This document shows, in pieces, positions 31,809 through 41,563 of a DNA stretch of 64,000 nt; positions within the stretch are counted from its first letter, which is position 1, and every line of letters begins with the position of its first letter. The notes beneath the pieces are model-generated. The model ran no database searches. It saw only the letters and a list, made by a program, of their open reading frames with translations, and was not told the origin of the DNA. The position numbers were made by a program, and so were the translations under genes. Source of the stretch: Qipengyuania sphaerica (GTDB taxonomy: Bacteria > Pseudomonadota > Alphaproteobacteria > Sphingomonadales > Sphingomonadaceae); the NCBI RefSeq assembly GCF_019711595.1, contig NZ_JAIGNR010000001.1:248001-312000 (forward strand), read 5' to 3'.

Positions 31809-33101
31809 ATGCGCCCGGCTATCTCTCGCCTGTTGACGGGCGCTTCCGCTTTCCTCGCCTTGGCGGCAGTCGCTCCGGCAGCGCATGCGACCGAAGGCTA
31901 TTTCTCCAACGGCGTCGGCGCGCGCGGCAAGGCCCTGGCCGGTGCAGGTGCGGCAGACGGGCGCGATGCCACCGCGATCAACGTCAACCCTGCGAGCATC
32001 GCCACGCTGGAAGACAGCGAAATCGCCATTGCCGTTTCGCTGTTCAATCCCAATCGCGATTTCACGGTCACCGGCGATCCCGGCTTTCTCCCGGCCGGCA
32101 ACACCGAGAGCAACGTCGACATCTTCCCGATCCCCAACCTGGCGCTGGCTTACAAGCTGGGCGGAAACGGCACGCTCGGCTTCTCGCTGAGCGGTAACGG
32201 CGGGCTCAACACGAATTATTCCGCAGTCGCCAATCCTGCTTGCGGCACCATGCCTTTGCCGGCGCCCGACGGGATTTTCTGTGGCGGCGAGGCCGGGGTC
32301 AACATGATGCAGGCCTTTTTCGCGGCGGCCTATGCGCATGATTTCGGCGCAGTGCGCGTCGGCGTTTCGCCGATCTTCGCAGTCCAGCGCTTTCGCGGAC
32401 GCGGGGTTGCAGCCTTCGGCGGCTTTTCTGCCGACCCGGCGAACCTTTCCGACAACGGACATGACATCTCGACTGGTTTCGGCGCGCGCGTCGGGATCGA
32501 GGTCGAACCGGTCGATGGATTTCGTATCGGCGGCGCCTACCAGACCAAGTTCGCGATGAGCGAGTTCGACGATTACGCCGGCCTGTTTGCCGACCAGGGC
32601 GATTTCGACATCCCCTCGACCTGGCAGGTGGGTGTCGCGGCCGACGTTACGCCCCAGTTCACCGTCATGGCCGACTATCGCCGCATCAACTATTCCGAGG
32701 CCGGATCGGTCGGCAACAGCTCGCGCATCATGGCGCCTTTCGGCTCGAGTGGTGGTCCGGGCTTCGGCTGGGACGATGTCGATGCTTACAAGATCGCGGC
32801 CGAATATCGCGCAAGCGACACGCTGGCACTTCGCGCTGGCTATGCCCACAACTCGCAGCCGATCAGCGGCGATGACGTGACGATCAATGTTCTCGCGCCG
32901 GGTGTTATCCAGGATCACTTCACTGCCGGCGCGAGCTTCGGCTTCGGCAGCGGTGCGGCTTTCGAACTGGCGCTGATGTATGCCCCCGACGAAAGCGTTA
33001 GCGGCATCGAAGTCTCGCCGCTGGGCCCCAATCCGGGCCGCACGGTCGAGATCGAGATGAACCAGCTGGAGCTCACGCTGGGCCTCAAGTTCAAGCTTTA
33101 G
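31809..33101 (+). CDS. OmpP1/FadL-family outer-membrane transporter
   Basis: A 430-residue barrel with signal peptide (SRLLTGASAFLALAAVAPAAHA). The FadL N-terminus is TEGYFSNGVGARGKALAGAGAADGRDATAINVNPASIATL, strands run throughout, and the end is LTLGLKFKL. FadL proteins pass hydrophobic compounds across the outer membrane. ATG 31809 lies 1 bp after the tusA stop. Linked FadL-type porins are common in sulfur-oxidation clusters, where a polysulfide or hydrophobic sulfur substrate has been suggested, but the substrate here is unknown. Confidence 0.88.
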   Translation: MRPAISRLLTGASAFLALAAVAPAAHATEGYFSNGVGARGKALAGAGAADGRDATAINVNPASIATLEDSEIAIAVSLFNPNRDFTVTGDPGFLPAGNTESNVDIFPIPNLALAYKLGGNGTLGFSLSGNGGLNTNYSAVANPACGTMPLPAPDGIFCGGEAGVNMMQAFFAAAYAHDFGAVRVGVSPIFAVQRFRGRGVAAFGGFSADPANLSDNGHDISTGFGARVGIEVEPVDGFRIGGAYQTKFAMSEFDDYAGLFADQGDFDIPSTWQVGVAADVTPQFTVMADYRRINYSEAGSVGNSSRIMAPFGSSGGPGFGWDDVDAYKIAAEYRASDTLALRAGYAHNSQPISGDDVTINVLAPGVIQDHFTAGASFGFGSGAAFELALMYAPDESVSGIEVSPLGPNPGRTVEIEMNQLELTLGLKFKL

Positions 33102-33195
33102 GCTCGCACGGCCCTTTTCCCTGTTGCCCTCCTGCGGGCGCGCTGCGATACCCGTATTAGGAGATCGTGATATAGCGCGGCTCTGCAGGAGAGCG

Positions 33196-36171
33196 ATGGG
33201 GTTCAATCCGTTCGAAACGGTGCGCGAGGATGTGGGGCTGTCCCCGCAAGTCGCCGACGAGGTGAAGACCTCCACCTGCTACATGTGCGCCTGCCGCTGC
33301 GGGATAAAGGTCCACCTCAAGAACGGCACGATCCGCTATATCGAGGGCAATCCCGACCATCCGGTCAACAAGGGCGTGCTCTGTGCAAAGGGCAGCGCTG
33401 GCATCATGCACCAGTATGCGCCCGCAAAGCTGACCAAGCCGCTGCTGCGCGTGGGTGAGCGCGGGTCTGGCGAGTTCAAGGAAATCGAGTGGGACGAGGC
33501 GCTGGAGCTTGCCACCCGGTGGCTCGGCGAAGTGCGCCAGCGCGACCCGGGCAAGCTCGCCTTCTTCACCGGGCGCGACCAGTCGCAATCGCTGACCGGC
33601 TGGTGGGCGAGCCAGTTCGGCACCCATAATTTTGCCGCGCACGGCGGCTTCTGCTCGGTCAATATGGCTGCTGGGGGCCTGTACACACTGGGCGGGGCGT
33701 TCTGGGAATTCGGCGAGCCCGATTACGAGCGCACGCTTTATCACATGATGTTCGGCGTGGCCGACGATCATGACAGCAATCCGATCAAGCTCGGCCTCGG
33801 CAATTTGAAGACGCGCGAAGGGACCAAGTTCGTCTCGGTCAATCCGGTGCGCACGGGCTATTCTGCGATCGCCGACGAGTGGATCGGCATCCGCCCCGGC
33901 ACCGACGGGCTGTTCGTCTTCGCCATCATCCACGAATTGCTGCGTGCAGAGAAAATCGACTGGGCGAGCCTTGCGCGCTATTCGAACGCGCCCTGGCTGG
34001 TCATCCGCGAGCCCGGCACCGAGGACGACGGCCTGTTCCTGCGCGACAAGGATGGCGGGCCGCTGGTCTGGTGTCTTGAACAGGGCAAGGCGGTGCTGGC
34101 TAATGCGGTGCATCGCAAGCCCGCTTTTGCCGGAGAGCGCCGAGTCGAAGGGCGCACTGTCGTCCCCTCCTTCCAGATTCTCGCCGAACGCTATTTGAAC
34201 GAGGAATTCTCGCCCGAAGCCGTGGCCGAGACCACCGGCGTTCCTGCCGAAGTCACCCGCCGCATCGCTGCCGAGCTGGCCGAGACCGCCTTCGAGAAGG
34301 AGATCGTGATCGAGGAGCCCTGGGTCGATGCCTGGGGTCGCCATCACGACAAATTCGTCGGTCGTCCCGTCAGCTTCCACGCCATGCGCGGCATCTCGGC
34401 TCATTCGAACGGCTTCCACACCTGCCGAGCGATCCATATCCTGCAGGCGCTGCTGGGGAGCGTCGATTGCCCGGGCGGCTGGCGCTACAAGGCGCCGTTC
34501 CCCAAGCCCATCCCTCCGGGCGTGAAGGCGGCATGGCCCAAGGCCCAGGCGGGATTGCCACTCGACGGTCCGCCGCTCGGCTTCCCGCGTTCTCCTGCCG
34601 ACCTGATCGTCGACCAGCACGGCGACCCGCTGCGGATCGACAAGGCCTTCAGTTGGGAGCATCCGCTCGCGCTCCACGGCATGATGCACATGGTGCTGCA
34701 CAATGTGGCGACCCAGGACCCTTACGGTATCGACGTGCTGTTCATGTTCATGGCGAACATGGCCTGGAACAGCTCGATGAATATCCCCGAGACGCTGGGG
34801 TACTTCACGAAGAAGCGCGAGGACGGCGAATACGTCATCCCGAAAATCATCTACTCCGACGCCTTCTATTCGGAGACGGTCCCATATTGCGACCTCATCC
34901 TGCCCGACACGACCTATCTCGAGCGCTGGGACTGCATCTCGATGCTCGACCGGCCGATTTCCTCGGCGCATGGCGGGGGCGATGCCATTCGCCAGCCGGT
35001 GATCCCGCTCGACCGCGATGTGCGGCCGTTCCAGACGGTTCTGCTCGACCTCGGGGCAAGGCTGGGCCTGCCGGGAATGACGAACGAGGACGGCTCGCCC
35101 AAATTCCCCGGTGGCTACGAGGATTACATCGTCAATCACGAACGTGCGCCGGGTGTCGGCCCACTATCGGGCTGGCGCGGCGAAGACGGGAGCAAGTCGG
35201 GCGTGGGCGCGGTCAATCCGGGACAGCTCGACCGCTACATCGAGAACGGCTGCTTCTGGCACGAGGAACTGCCGCTTTCCGCGCAGTTCATGAAGTTCGC
35301 CAACCGCGAATATCTCGAGCATGCGAAGAAGATGGCGTGGCTTGGGCATGCCGACCCCATCACCTTCCAGCTGTATAACGAGGATTTGCAGAAGTTCCGC
35401 CTCGCCGCGCAGGGGCATGGCGAGATCCAGCCGCCAGAGGCGCATCGCGAGCGGATAGAGACCTATTTCGACCCGCTGCCCATCTGGTACCAGCCTTTCC
35501 TCGAGAGGGACGAGGGCGGCGATGAATTCCCGGTCCACGCGCTCTCGCAGCGGCCGATGCACATGTATCATAGCTGGGGCAGCCAGAACGCCTGGTTGCG
35601 GCAGATTACCAATGCCAACAAGCTCCACATGCACCGCGACCTTGCGGTAAAACACGACCTGAAAGACGACGATTGGGTCTGGATCGAGAACGGCCGCGGG
35701 CGGGTGAAGGCGCAGGTGCGGCTGGTGACGGGCGTGAACCCTTCTGTCGTCTGGACATGGAACGCCATCGGCAAGCGTAAGGGCGCTTGGGGCCTCGACA
35801 AGGATAGCCCCGAATTCGAGAAGGGTTTCCTGCTCAACCACATCATCACCGAGAAGCTGCTGCCAGAGAAGGGCGGGAAGGAATATTCGAATTCCGACCC
35901 CGTTACCGGCCAGGCCGCGTGGTATGATTTGCGCGTGCGCCTCAGGAAATGCACCGAGGAGGAGGCGGGCGAGGCCTATCCGGTGTTCGAAGCGATGGAC
36001 AAGCGCTTCAGCGGCAAGACCGGTCCGATGGAATTCGGCGAGAACCTGCAAGGGCAGGACACGGGCGGCAAGGCGCCGCTCAAGGACTTCATCGGCCAGC
36101 GCAGCGCCAACCACAGCTGGGTCGATGGCATCAGGGACGGACGCGGTAACAGGGTGAGCGAAGACAGATGA
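33196..36171 (+). CDS. soeA: Molybdopterin oxidoreductase, SoeA-type sulfite dehydrogenase catalytic subunit
   Basis: A 991-residue DMSO-reductase-superfamily subunit. The N-terminal [4Fe-4S] motif is CYMCACRCGIKVHLKNG with a later VLCAKGS. Molybdopterin contacts include FFTGRDQSQSLTGWWASQFG and HGGFCSVNMAAGG (a Cys at the Mo-ligand position). A C-terminal MopB domain has ANKLHMHRDLAVKHDLKDDDWVWIENGRGRVKAQV. With SoeB and SoeC it should oxidise sulfite to sulfate and pass electrons to quinone on the cytosolic side (no Tat signal). ATG 33196 follows AGGAG; the frame extends upstream without need. Alternatives are polysulfide or thiosulfate reductase, but the sulfur-oxidation neighbours favour Soe. 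Confidence 0.85.
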   Translation: MGFNPFETVREDVGLSPQVADEVKTSTCYMCACRCGIKVHLKNGTIRYIEGNPDHPVNKGVLCAKGSAGIMHQYAPAKLTKPLLRVGERGSGEFKEIEWDEALELATRWLGEVRQRDPGKLAFFTGRDQSQSLTGWWASQFGTHNFAAHGGFCSVNMAAGGLYTLGGAFWEFGEPDYERTLYHMMFGVADDHDSNPIKLGLGNLKTREGTKFVSVNPVRTGYSAIADEWIGIRPGTDGLFVFAIIHELLRAEKIDWASLARYSNAPWLVIREPGTEDDGLFLRDKDGGPLVWCLEQGKAVLANAVHRKPAFAGERRVEGRTVVPSFQILAERYLNEEFSPEAVAETTGVPAEVTRRIAAELAETAFEKEIVIEEPWVDAWGRHHDKFVGRPVSFHAMRGISAHSNGFHTCRAIHILQALLGSVDCPGGWRYKAPFPKPIPPGVKAAWPKAQAGLPLDGPPLGFPRSPADLIVDQHGDPLRIDKAFSWEHPLALHGMMHMVLHNVATQDPYGIDVLFMFMANMAWNSSMNIPETLGYFTKKREDGEYVIPKIIYSDAFYSETVPYCDLILPDTTYLERWDCISMLDRPISSAHGGGDAIRQPVIPLDRDVRPFQTVLLDLGARLGLPGMTNEDGSPKFPGGYEDYIVNHERAPGVGPLSGWRGEDGSKSGVGAVNPGQLDRYIENGCFWHEELPLSAQFMKFANREYLEHAKKMAWLGHADPITFQLYNEDLQKFRLAAQGHGEIQPPEAHRERIETYFDPLPIWYQPFLERDEGGDEFPVHALSQRPMHMYHSWGSQNAWLRQITNANKLHMHRDLAVKHDLKDDDWVWIENGRGRVKAQVRLVTGVNPSVVWTWNAIGKRKGAWGLDKDSPEFEKGFLLNHIITEKLLPEKGGKEYSNSDPVTGQAAWYDLRVRLRKCTEEEAGEAYPVFEAMDKRFSGKTGPMEFGENLQGQDTGGKAPLKDFIGQRSANHSWVDGIRDGRGNRVSEDR

Positions 36172-36917
36172 CCAGCCTTCCCGAAACCACCGCCAAGAAG
36201 CTCGGTCTCGTCGTCGATCTCGACATCTGCGTCGGCTGCCACGCCTGCGCGGTGAATTGCAAGGAGTGGAACGCGAGCGCCAAGTCCGCGCCGCTCACCG
36301 ACTACGACCCCTACGGCAAGAAGCCCGACGGCGTCTGGTTCAACCGCATCCACACCTATGAAACCCTCGATGAGGCTGGTCACGGCCAGACCGTCCATTT
36401 CCCGCGCTCATGCCTCCATTGCGAGGATGCGCCCTGCGTCACCGTCTGCCCGACGGGCGCAAGCTACAAGCGCGAGGAGGACGGTATCGTTCTCGTCAAC
36501 GAGGATATCTGCATCGGCTGCAAGCTGTGCAGTTGGGCCTGCCCCTATGGCGCACGCGAGTATGACGAAAACGAAGGCGTGATGAAGAAATGCACGCTCT
36601 GCGTCGACAAGATCTACAATAAGAACCTGCCCGAAGAGAGCCGCGTTCCGGCCTGCGTATCGACCTGCCCTGCAGGCGCGCGCAGCTTCGGCGATCTGGG
36701 CGATCCGGAAAGCGAGGTATCGAAACTTGTCGCGGCGCGCGGCGGCTATGATCTTATGCCCGAACAAGAGACGAAGCCGGTCAACAAGTACCTGCCGCCC
36801 CGCCCGAGGCAGGATGGCCGCACAGCTGACAAGGCCCCGCGGATGCTCGCCTCCGCCGATGAAAGCACCGAGGGCGCTGGTGTTATCGCGCGCTGGGTCG
36901 ACAAGATACTTTCCTAA
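36168..36917 (+). CDS. soeB: Ferredoxin-type electron-transfer subunit SoeB
   Basis: A 249-residue iron-sulfur protein with four [4Fe-4S] cluster motifs: CVGCHACAVNC, HCEDAPCVTVCPTGA, CIGCKLCSWACPYGA and CTLC with CVSTCPAGA. It links the molybdenum subunit to the membrane anchor. Its ATG overlaps the soeA TGA (ATGA). The C-terminal 50 residues are proline-rich and variable, as usual. Confidence 0.9.
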   Translation: MTSLPETTAKKLGLVVDLDICVGCHACAVNCKEWNASAKSAPLTDYDPYGKKPDGVWFNRIHTYETLDEAGHGQTVHFPRSCLHCEDAPCVTVCPTGASYKREEDGIVLVNEDICIGCKLCSWACPYGAREYDENEGVMKKCTLCVDKIYNKNLPEESRVPACVSTCPAGARSFGDLGDPESEVSKLVAARGGYDLMPEQETKPVNKYLPPRPRQDGRTADKAPRMLASADESTEGAGVIARWVDKILS

Positions 36918-36931
36918 GGGGCCTTACGCGA

Positions 36932-37888
36932 ATGCATCCGGCGAAATCCGTCATCCTTTTCACCACCGCGAGCGGCGCGGGTTACGGTATGATGATCTGG
37001 CTGGCGGTCCTCGCAGCGCTGGGAATGCTGCCTCAGGAAACCGTTTTCGGGATCCTCGTCTTCGGCCTGGCCTTCGCTCTGATCGTGGGCGGCTTGCTGT
37101 CTTCGACCTTCCACCTCGGCCGGCCCGAGCGGGCATGGCGCGCGATGTCGCAATGGCGCTCCAGCTGGCTCAGCCGCGAGGGACTGGCTGCAATCATCGG
37201 CTTCGTGCCGCTCGGCCTGTTTGCGCTCGTTGCGATCTTCGGAATTGCCGACATGGCGCTGGGCGCGGTCGTCGGTGTCATCGGTGCTGCCATGGCGTTG
37301 CTGACGCTCTACTTCACCTCGATGATTTATGCCTCGCTGAGGACCATTCCCGCATGGCACAATGGCTGGACCGTCGCTGGCTACCTCGTACTCGGTCCGA
37401 TGAACGGCGCGGTCTTCCTCGCCTTCTTGTTCGCTCTGTTCGGCTTTGCCGACGCCGCAGCAGCAATGCGTAGTATCGCGCTGGCCATGCTCCTCGCAGG
37501 TCTCGCGGTGAAGCTGCTCTACTGGCAGAATATCCGCACTTCAGCGCCGGTCAGTACCGCCGGGACGGCTACCGGTCTGGGTCACCTCGGCAAGGTCGAG
37601 ATGACAGGCAGCCCCCATGACAGCGACAATTACCTGCTGCGTGAAATGGGCTTCCGCATCGCGCGCAAGCACGCCGAAAAATTGCGCCGCATTGCAACGC
37701 TGCTCGGTTTTGTGGTGCCGATAATCTGTGTGGCCCTGGGCCTTGTCTTCGCCGAAGGACCGCTGAACCTGCTGGTCACCTTGCTCTCCGTCATCGCCTG
37801 CCAGATCGGCATCACCGCCGAACGCTGGCTGTTTTTTGCAGAGGCCAAGCACGCGGTGACGCTTTACTACGGCGAACAGGCGGTCTGA
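36932..37888 (+). CDS. soeC: Membrane anchor subunit SoeC (DmsC family)
   Basis: A 318-residue membrane protein with about eight helices. It begins MHPAKSVILFTTASGAGYGMMIWLAVLAAL and has the family motif STFHLGRPERAWRAMSQWRSSWLSREG. It anchors the complex and delivers electrons to quinone. It starts 14 bp after soeB. The type of family is shared by DmsC and other anchors; the Soe label rests on the operon. Confidence 0.87.
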   Translation: MHPAKSVILFTTASGAGYGMMIWLAVLAALGMLPQETVFGILVFGLAFALIVGGLLSSTFHLGRPERAWRAMSQWRSSWLSREGLAAIIGFVPLGLFALVAIFGIADMALGAVVGVIGAAMALLTLYFTSMIYASLRTIPAWHNGWTVAGYLVLGPMNGAVFLAFLFALFGFADAAAAMRSIALAMLLAGLAVKLLYWQNIRTSAPVSTAGTATGLGHLGKVEMTGSPHDSDNYLLREMGFRIARKHAEKLRRIATLLGFVVPIICVALGLVFAEGPLNLLVTLLSVIACQIGITAERWLFFAEAKHAVTLYYGEQAV

Positions 37889-37889
37889 C

Positions 37890-38462
37890 ATGCTGGTCGC
37901 CGTACTTGCAGGTGGCGAGGGGCGGCGGATCGGAGGCGGTAAGGCCGAGCGGGTCCTGGGCGGCAGGAGGCTGCTCGACCGCGCAGTAGCGACAGTGCGA
38001 TTTTGGGACCGCACGCCGGTCATAGTGACGCGCGATGAAGTCACCGATGCGACCTGCGAAGTCATTCATGACCGCCCCGAATTGAAAGGTCCGCTTGCAG
38101 GTCTGGCAGCAGCCTTCGACAAGGCCCGGGGGGATGGCGAAACCTGCCTTCTCCTGATCGCATGCGACATGCCCTTCCTCCCCGGCGACGTGCCCGAGCG
38201 ACTGGCGTGGATGGTCGATGGCGGGGCGAATTGCGCCATGGCGCGCTGCGACGAACGGGACGTGCCGGTTTGCTCCATGTGGAATGTCGAGGCGCTGGGC
38301 CGTGCGCTGCCGGACTATCTTGAAGGCGAGGATCGCTCGCTGTTCGGACTTGCCAATTTGCTTGGCTATGTGACGGTGGAATGGGACACCGAAGACGGTG
38401 ACCCCTTCTTCAACGTCAATACGCCCGAAGACTTGACCGAGGCCGAAGCGCGCCTCGCCTGA
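37890..38462 (+). CDS. mobA: Molybdenum cofactor guanylyltransferase MobA
   Basis: A 190-residue nucleotidyltransferase. The signature is LAGGEGRRIGGGKAERVLGG at the N-terminus, followed by LIACDMPFLPGDV and the C-terminal FFNVNTPEDLTEAE. It adds GMP to Mo-molybdopterin, making the bis-MGD form that SoeA-type enzymes need. It starts 1 bp after soeC, so cofactor finishing is co-expressed with the enzyme. Confidence 0.93.
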   Translation: MLVAVLAGGEGRRIGGGKAERVLGGRRLLDRAVATVRFWDRTPVIVTRDEVTDATCEVIHDRPELKGPLAGLAAAFDKARGDGETCLLLIACDMPFLPGDVPERLAWMVDGGANCAMARCDERDVPVCSMWNVEALGRALPDYLEGEDRSLFGLANLLGYVTVEWDTEDGDPFFNVNTPEDLTEAEARLA

Positions 38463-38530
38463 GCACTCAAACCGGTTGCAATTGCGGACCGTTTCGCTTT
38501 CTTGGGGCAAACGCCAATCGGGAGAGAGAA

Positions 38531-39607
38531 ATGAGCAACGGACCGCTGACCGGCCTTCGCGTGGTCGAATTCCAGGGCATCGGGCCGGGGCCGCATGTCG
38601 CCATGCTGCTCGCCGATCTGGGCGCGGAAGTGGTTCGCATCGAGCGGCCGGGACACCAGCCGATGAATGCTGTGGTCGAGCGCGCACGCAACCGCGCCGG
38701 CGTCGATCTCAAGAGCGAGGAGGGACAGGCTTTCGTGAAGAAAGCGCTCGCCAATGCCGATGTGCTCATCGAAGGCTTCCGCCCCGGCGTGATGGAGCGG
38801 CTCGGGCTGGGGCCGGACGAAGTGCTCGGCCTCAATCCACGCCTCGTCTATGCGCGCATGACCGGCTGGGGTCAGGACGGGCCGCTGGCGCAGGCAGCAG
38901 GGCACGACCTCAACTATATCGCCATCACCGGCGCGCTCGACAGCATCGGGGCAAAGGGCGAATTGCCCATCCCGCCGCAGAACCTCGTCGGTGATTTCGG
39001 AGGCGGCTCGATGTATTGCGCCTTCGGCATACTTGCCGCGCTTTACGAGCGCCAGACCAGCGGCAAGGGGCAGGTAGTCGATGCGGCGATCGTCGATGGC
39101 GTGACCAGCCTGATGAGCTTTTTCTACGGCCAGCCGCACAGTGCACTTCGCACGACCGAACGCGGCGCGGGCCTGCTGGGCGGGGCGGCGCATTTCTACC
39201 GCTGCTACACTTGCGCGGATGGCAAGGAAGTCAGCGTCGGGGCGATCGAGCCGCAATTCTATGCCGAGCTGCTTGCCCGTGCCGATGCGCCGAAGGAATT
39301 GGCGCAAGGCCAGCTCGATCCCTCCAACTGGGACGATTACACCGAAAAGCTCGCTGCGTTGTTCAGGACCAAGACCCAAGCCGAATGGACCGCACTGCTC
39401 GAAGGCACTGATGCCTGCTTCGCGCCGGTCGTGCCGCTCGACGAGGCAAAGGACCATCCGCACATGAAAGCGCGCGGGGCTTTCGTCGACTATGGCGGGC
39501 GTTCGCACACCGCGCCCGCACCGCGTTTCGACCGCACGCCGGGTGTCATCCGCGACAGTGCGGAAGACGGCGAAGAGGTAGTGGCGCGCTGGGCACAAGG
39601 GGGCTAG
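38531..39607 (+). CDS. Alpha-methylacyl-CoA racemase (CaiB/BaiF CoA-transferase family)
   Basis: A 358-residue family III CoA-transferase-fold enzyme of the AMACR/Mcr branch. Features are LTGLRVVEFQGIGPGPHVAMLLADLGAEVVRIERPG, GQDGPLAQAAGHDLNYIAITGAL (with the catalytic His-Asp pair), and GDFGGGSMYCAFGILAALYER. It epimerises 2-methylacyl-CoA esters in branched-chain or sterol side-chain breakdown. It precedes an aldehyde dehydrogenase and a MaoC hydratase, consistent with acid or alkane degradation. Confidence 0.9.
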   Translation: MSNGPLTGLRVVEFQGIGPGPHVAMLLADLGAEVVRIERPGHQPMNAVVERARNRAGVDLKSEEGQAFVKKALANADVLIEGFRPGVMERLGLGPDEVLGLNPRLVYARMTGWGQDGPLAQAAGHDLNYIAITGALDSIGAKGELPIPPQNLVGDFGGGSMYCAFGILAALYERQTSGKGQVVDAAIVDGVTSLMSFFYGQPHSALRTTERGAGLLGGAAHFYRCYTCADGKEVSVGAIEPQFYAELLARADAPKELAQGQLDPSNWDDYTEKLAALFRTKTQAEWTALLEGTDACFAPVVPLDEAKDHPHMKARGAFVDYGGRSHTAPAPRFDRTPGVIRDSAEDGEEVVARWAQGG

Positions 39608-39635
39608 AGGGGCGCGCACAAGGAGAGATTTTCCC

Positions 39636-41054
39636 ATGCGCGATTGCACCAAGTTCTACATCGATGGCCAGTGGGTCGACCCGGTCACCGAAAACACGCA
39701 GCCGGTCGAAAACCCTGCCACCGAAGAGACCATCGGTCACATCAGCTTCGGCACGGCTGCTGATGTCGACAAGGCGGTCAAGGCCGCGCGCCGCGCCTTC
39801 GAGACCTTCAGCCAGACCTCCAAGGAAGAGCGCCTCACCCTGCTGCGCGCCATCCAGGCCGAAATCGCCAATCGCAAGGACGACCTCGCACTTGCCGTCT
39901 CGGAGGAAATGGGTGCGCCGATGAGCCTCGCCAATGGCCCCCACACCGGCCTGCTCGCCGGACACTGCCAGACTGCCATCGAAGTGCTCGAGAAGTTCGA
40001 TTTCGAACGCCAGGACGGCCCGACGCTCCACGTGTGGGAGCCGATCGGCGTGGTTGGGATGATCACCCCGTGGAACTGGCCGCTGAACCAGATCGCCTGC
40101 AAGGTCTTCCCCGCGCTGGCGACCGGCTGCACCATGGTTCTCAAGCCCAGCGAAATCGCGCCTTTCGACGCTTATATCTTCGCCGAAATCCTCGATGCGG
40201 CGGGCGTGCCTGCGGGCGTGTTCAACCTCGTCAATGGCGACGGGCCGGGCGTGGGCGAGGCTATTTCGGGCCATCCCGACATCGACATGGTCAGCTTCAC
40301 CGGCTCGACCCGCGCAGGGATCGCTATCGCCAAGAACGCTGCCGACACCGTCAAGCGCGTGGCGCAGGAACTGGGCGGCAAGAGCCCCAACATCATTCTC
40401 GACGACAGCGCCTTTACCAAATCAGTGATGCGCGGCACCACCGCGATGATGGGCAATTCGGGCCAGACATGTACTGCGCCGAGCCGTATGCTCGTGCCGC
40501 ACAAGCGCATGGAAGAGGCCAAGGCCGCGGCCAAGGAAGCTGCCGAGGGCGTGATTCCGGGCGACCCGAAGGGCAATGCCACCATCGGCCCGGTCGTTTC
40601 GAAGGCGCAGTGGGACAAGATCCAGGGCCTCATCGAAAAGGGCATCGAAGAAGGCGCGACGCTGGTCGCAGGCGGCCCCGGCAAGCCCGAAGGTCTGGAG
40701 ACCGGCCACTACGTTAAGCCCACCGTCTTCGCCGATGTCACCAACGACATGACCATCGCGCGCGAGGAAATTTTCGGACCCGTGCTCGCGATGATCGGCT
40801 ACGACGATTACGAGGACGCGATCGCCATCGCCAACGACACCGAATACGGCCTCGCCAGCCATATCATGGGCGAGGATATCGAGACCGCGAAGAAGCTCGC
40901 CAAGCGCATCCGCGCGGGACGTGTCGCCATCAACGGCGGCTACGACATGAATGCAGCCTTCGGCGGCTACAAGAAATCGGGCAACGGCCGCGAATGGGGC
41001 GAGTGGGGCTTCCACGACTTCCTCGAAGTGAAAGCCGTGATGGGCCACAGCTGA
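39636..41054 (+). CDS. Aldehyde dehydrogenase family protein
   Basis: A 472-residue NAD(P)-dependent aldehyde dehydrogenase. The catalytic cysteine is in [16 protein letters not shown], the general base glutamate in [13 protein letters not shown], the nucleotide-binding site [13 protein letters not shown], and [11 protein letters not shown]. It probably converts an aldehyde to an acid or CoA-linked step with its neighbours. Start ATG 39636. The stop overlaps the MaoC gene ATG (TGATG). The exact substrate is unknown. Confidence 0.92.
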   Translation: MRDCTKFYIDGQWVDPVTENTQPVENPATEETIGHISFGTAADVDKAVKAARRAFETFSQTSKEERLTLLRAIQAEIANRKDDLALAVSEEMGAPMSLANGPHTGLLAGHCQTAIEVLEKFDFERQDGPTLHVWEPIGVVGMITPWNWPLNQIACKVFPALATGCTMVLKPSEIAPFDAYIFAEILDAAGVPAGVFNLVNGDGPGVGEAISGHPDIDMVSFTGSTRAGIAIAKNAADTVKRVAQELGGKSPNIILDDSAFTKSVMRGTTAMMGNSGQTCTAPSRMLVPHKRMEEAKAAAKEAAEGVIPGDPKGNATIGPVVSKAQWDKIQGLIEKGIEEGATLVAGGPGKPEGLETGHYVKPTVFADVTNDMTIAREEIFGPVLAMIGYDDYEDAIAIANDTEYGLASHIMGEDIETAKKLAKRIRAGRVAINGGYDMNAAFGGYKKSGNGREWGEWGFHDFLEVKAVMGHS

Positions 41055-41503
41055 TGGCGGGCAAGTTCTTCGACGAATGGCAGGTCGGCGACAAGCTGAC
41101 CCATGAAATCCGGCGAACGGTGACCGAGGCGGACAACCTCTTCTTCACCGTGATGACCCATAATCCGCAGCCGCTCCACCTCGATGTGGAAGCGGCCAAG
41201 GAAAGCGAGTTCGGGCAGATCCTCGTCAACGGGACCTATACCTTCTCGCTGATGGTGGGGCTGAGCGTGGGCGACACCACGCTCGGCACGCTGGTGGCGA
41301 ACCTGGGTTACGACAAGCTGGTGATGCCCAAGCCCGTGTTCATCGGCGACACGCTGCATGCCACGAGCGAGGTCATCGGCCTTCGCGAAAGCAAGTCGCG
41401 TCCCGACACCGGCATCGTCACTTTCCTGCACGAGGCGGTGAACCAGCGCGGCGAGGTCGTATGCCGCTGCGAACGCTCGGCATTGCTGAAGAAAAGCGTC
41501 TGA
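41054..41503 (+). CDS. MaoC-family (R)-hydratase
   Basis: A 149-residue hot-dog-fold protein of the MaoC type. [36 protein letters not shown] holds the hydratase motif (the Asn and His pair) and [17 protein letters not shown] follows. It hydrates 2-enoyl-CoA or mesaconyl-CoA-type compounds. ATG 41054 overlaps the aldehyde dehydrogenase stop. The combination with AMACR suggests a methyl-branched acyl-CoA pathway. Confidence 0.88.
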   Translation: MAGKFFDEWQVGDKLTHEIRRTVTEADNLFFTVMTHNPQPLHLDVEAAKESEFGQILVNGTYTFSLMVGLSVGDTTLGTLVANLGYDKLVMPKPVFIGDTLHATSEVIGLRESKSRPDTGIVTFLHEAVNQRGEVVCRCERSALLKKSV

Positions 41504-41563
41504 TTTTCCGCGCTTTGCACCCCTTTGTCAGCCTCACGCGTTGAGGGACGAAGGGGACAGCGC

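Noticed and set aside
31650-33275. A 541-codon open frame antisense to the FadL-type gene
   Set aside because: Typical high-GC shadow of a real gene; no domain, wrong neighbours, and the plus-strand protein is unmistakable.
33157-35139. A 660-codon open frame antisense to soeA
   Set aside because: Shadow of the soeA frame; the translation has no family features.
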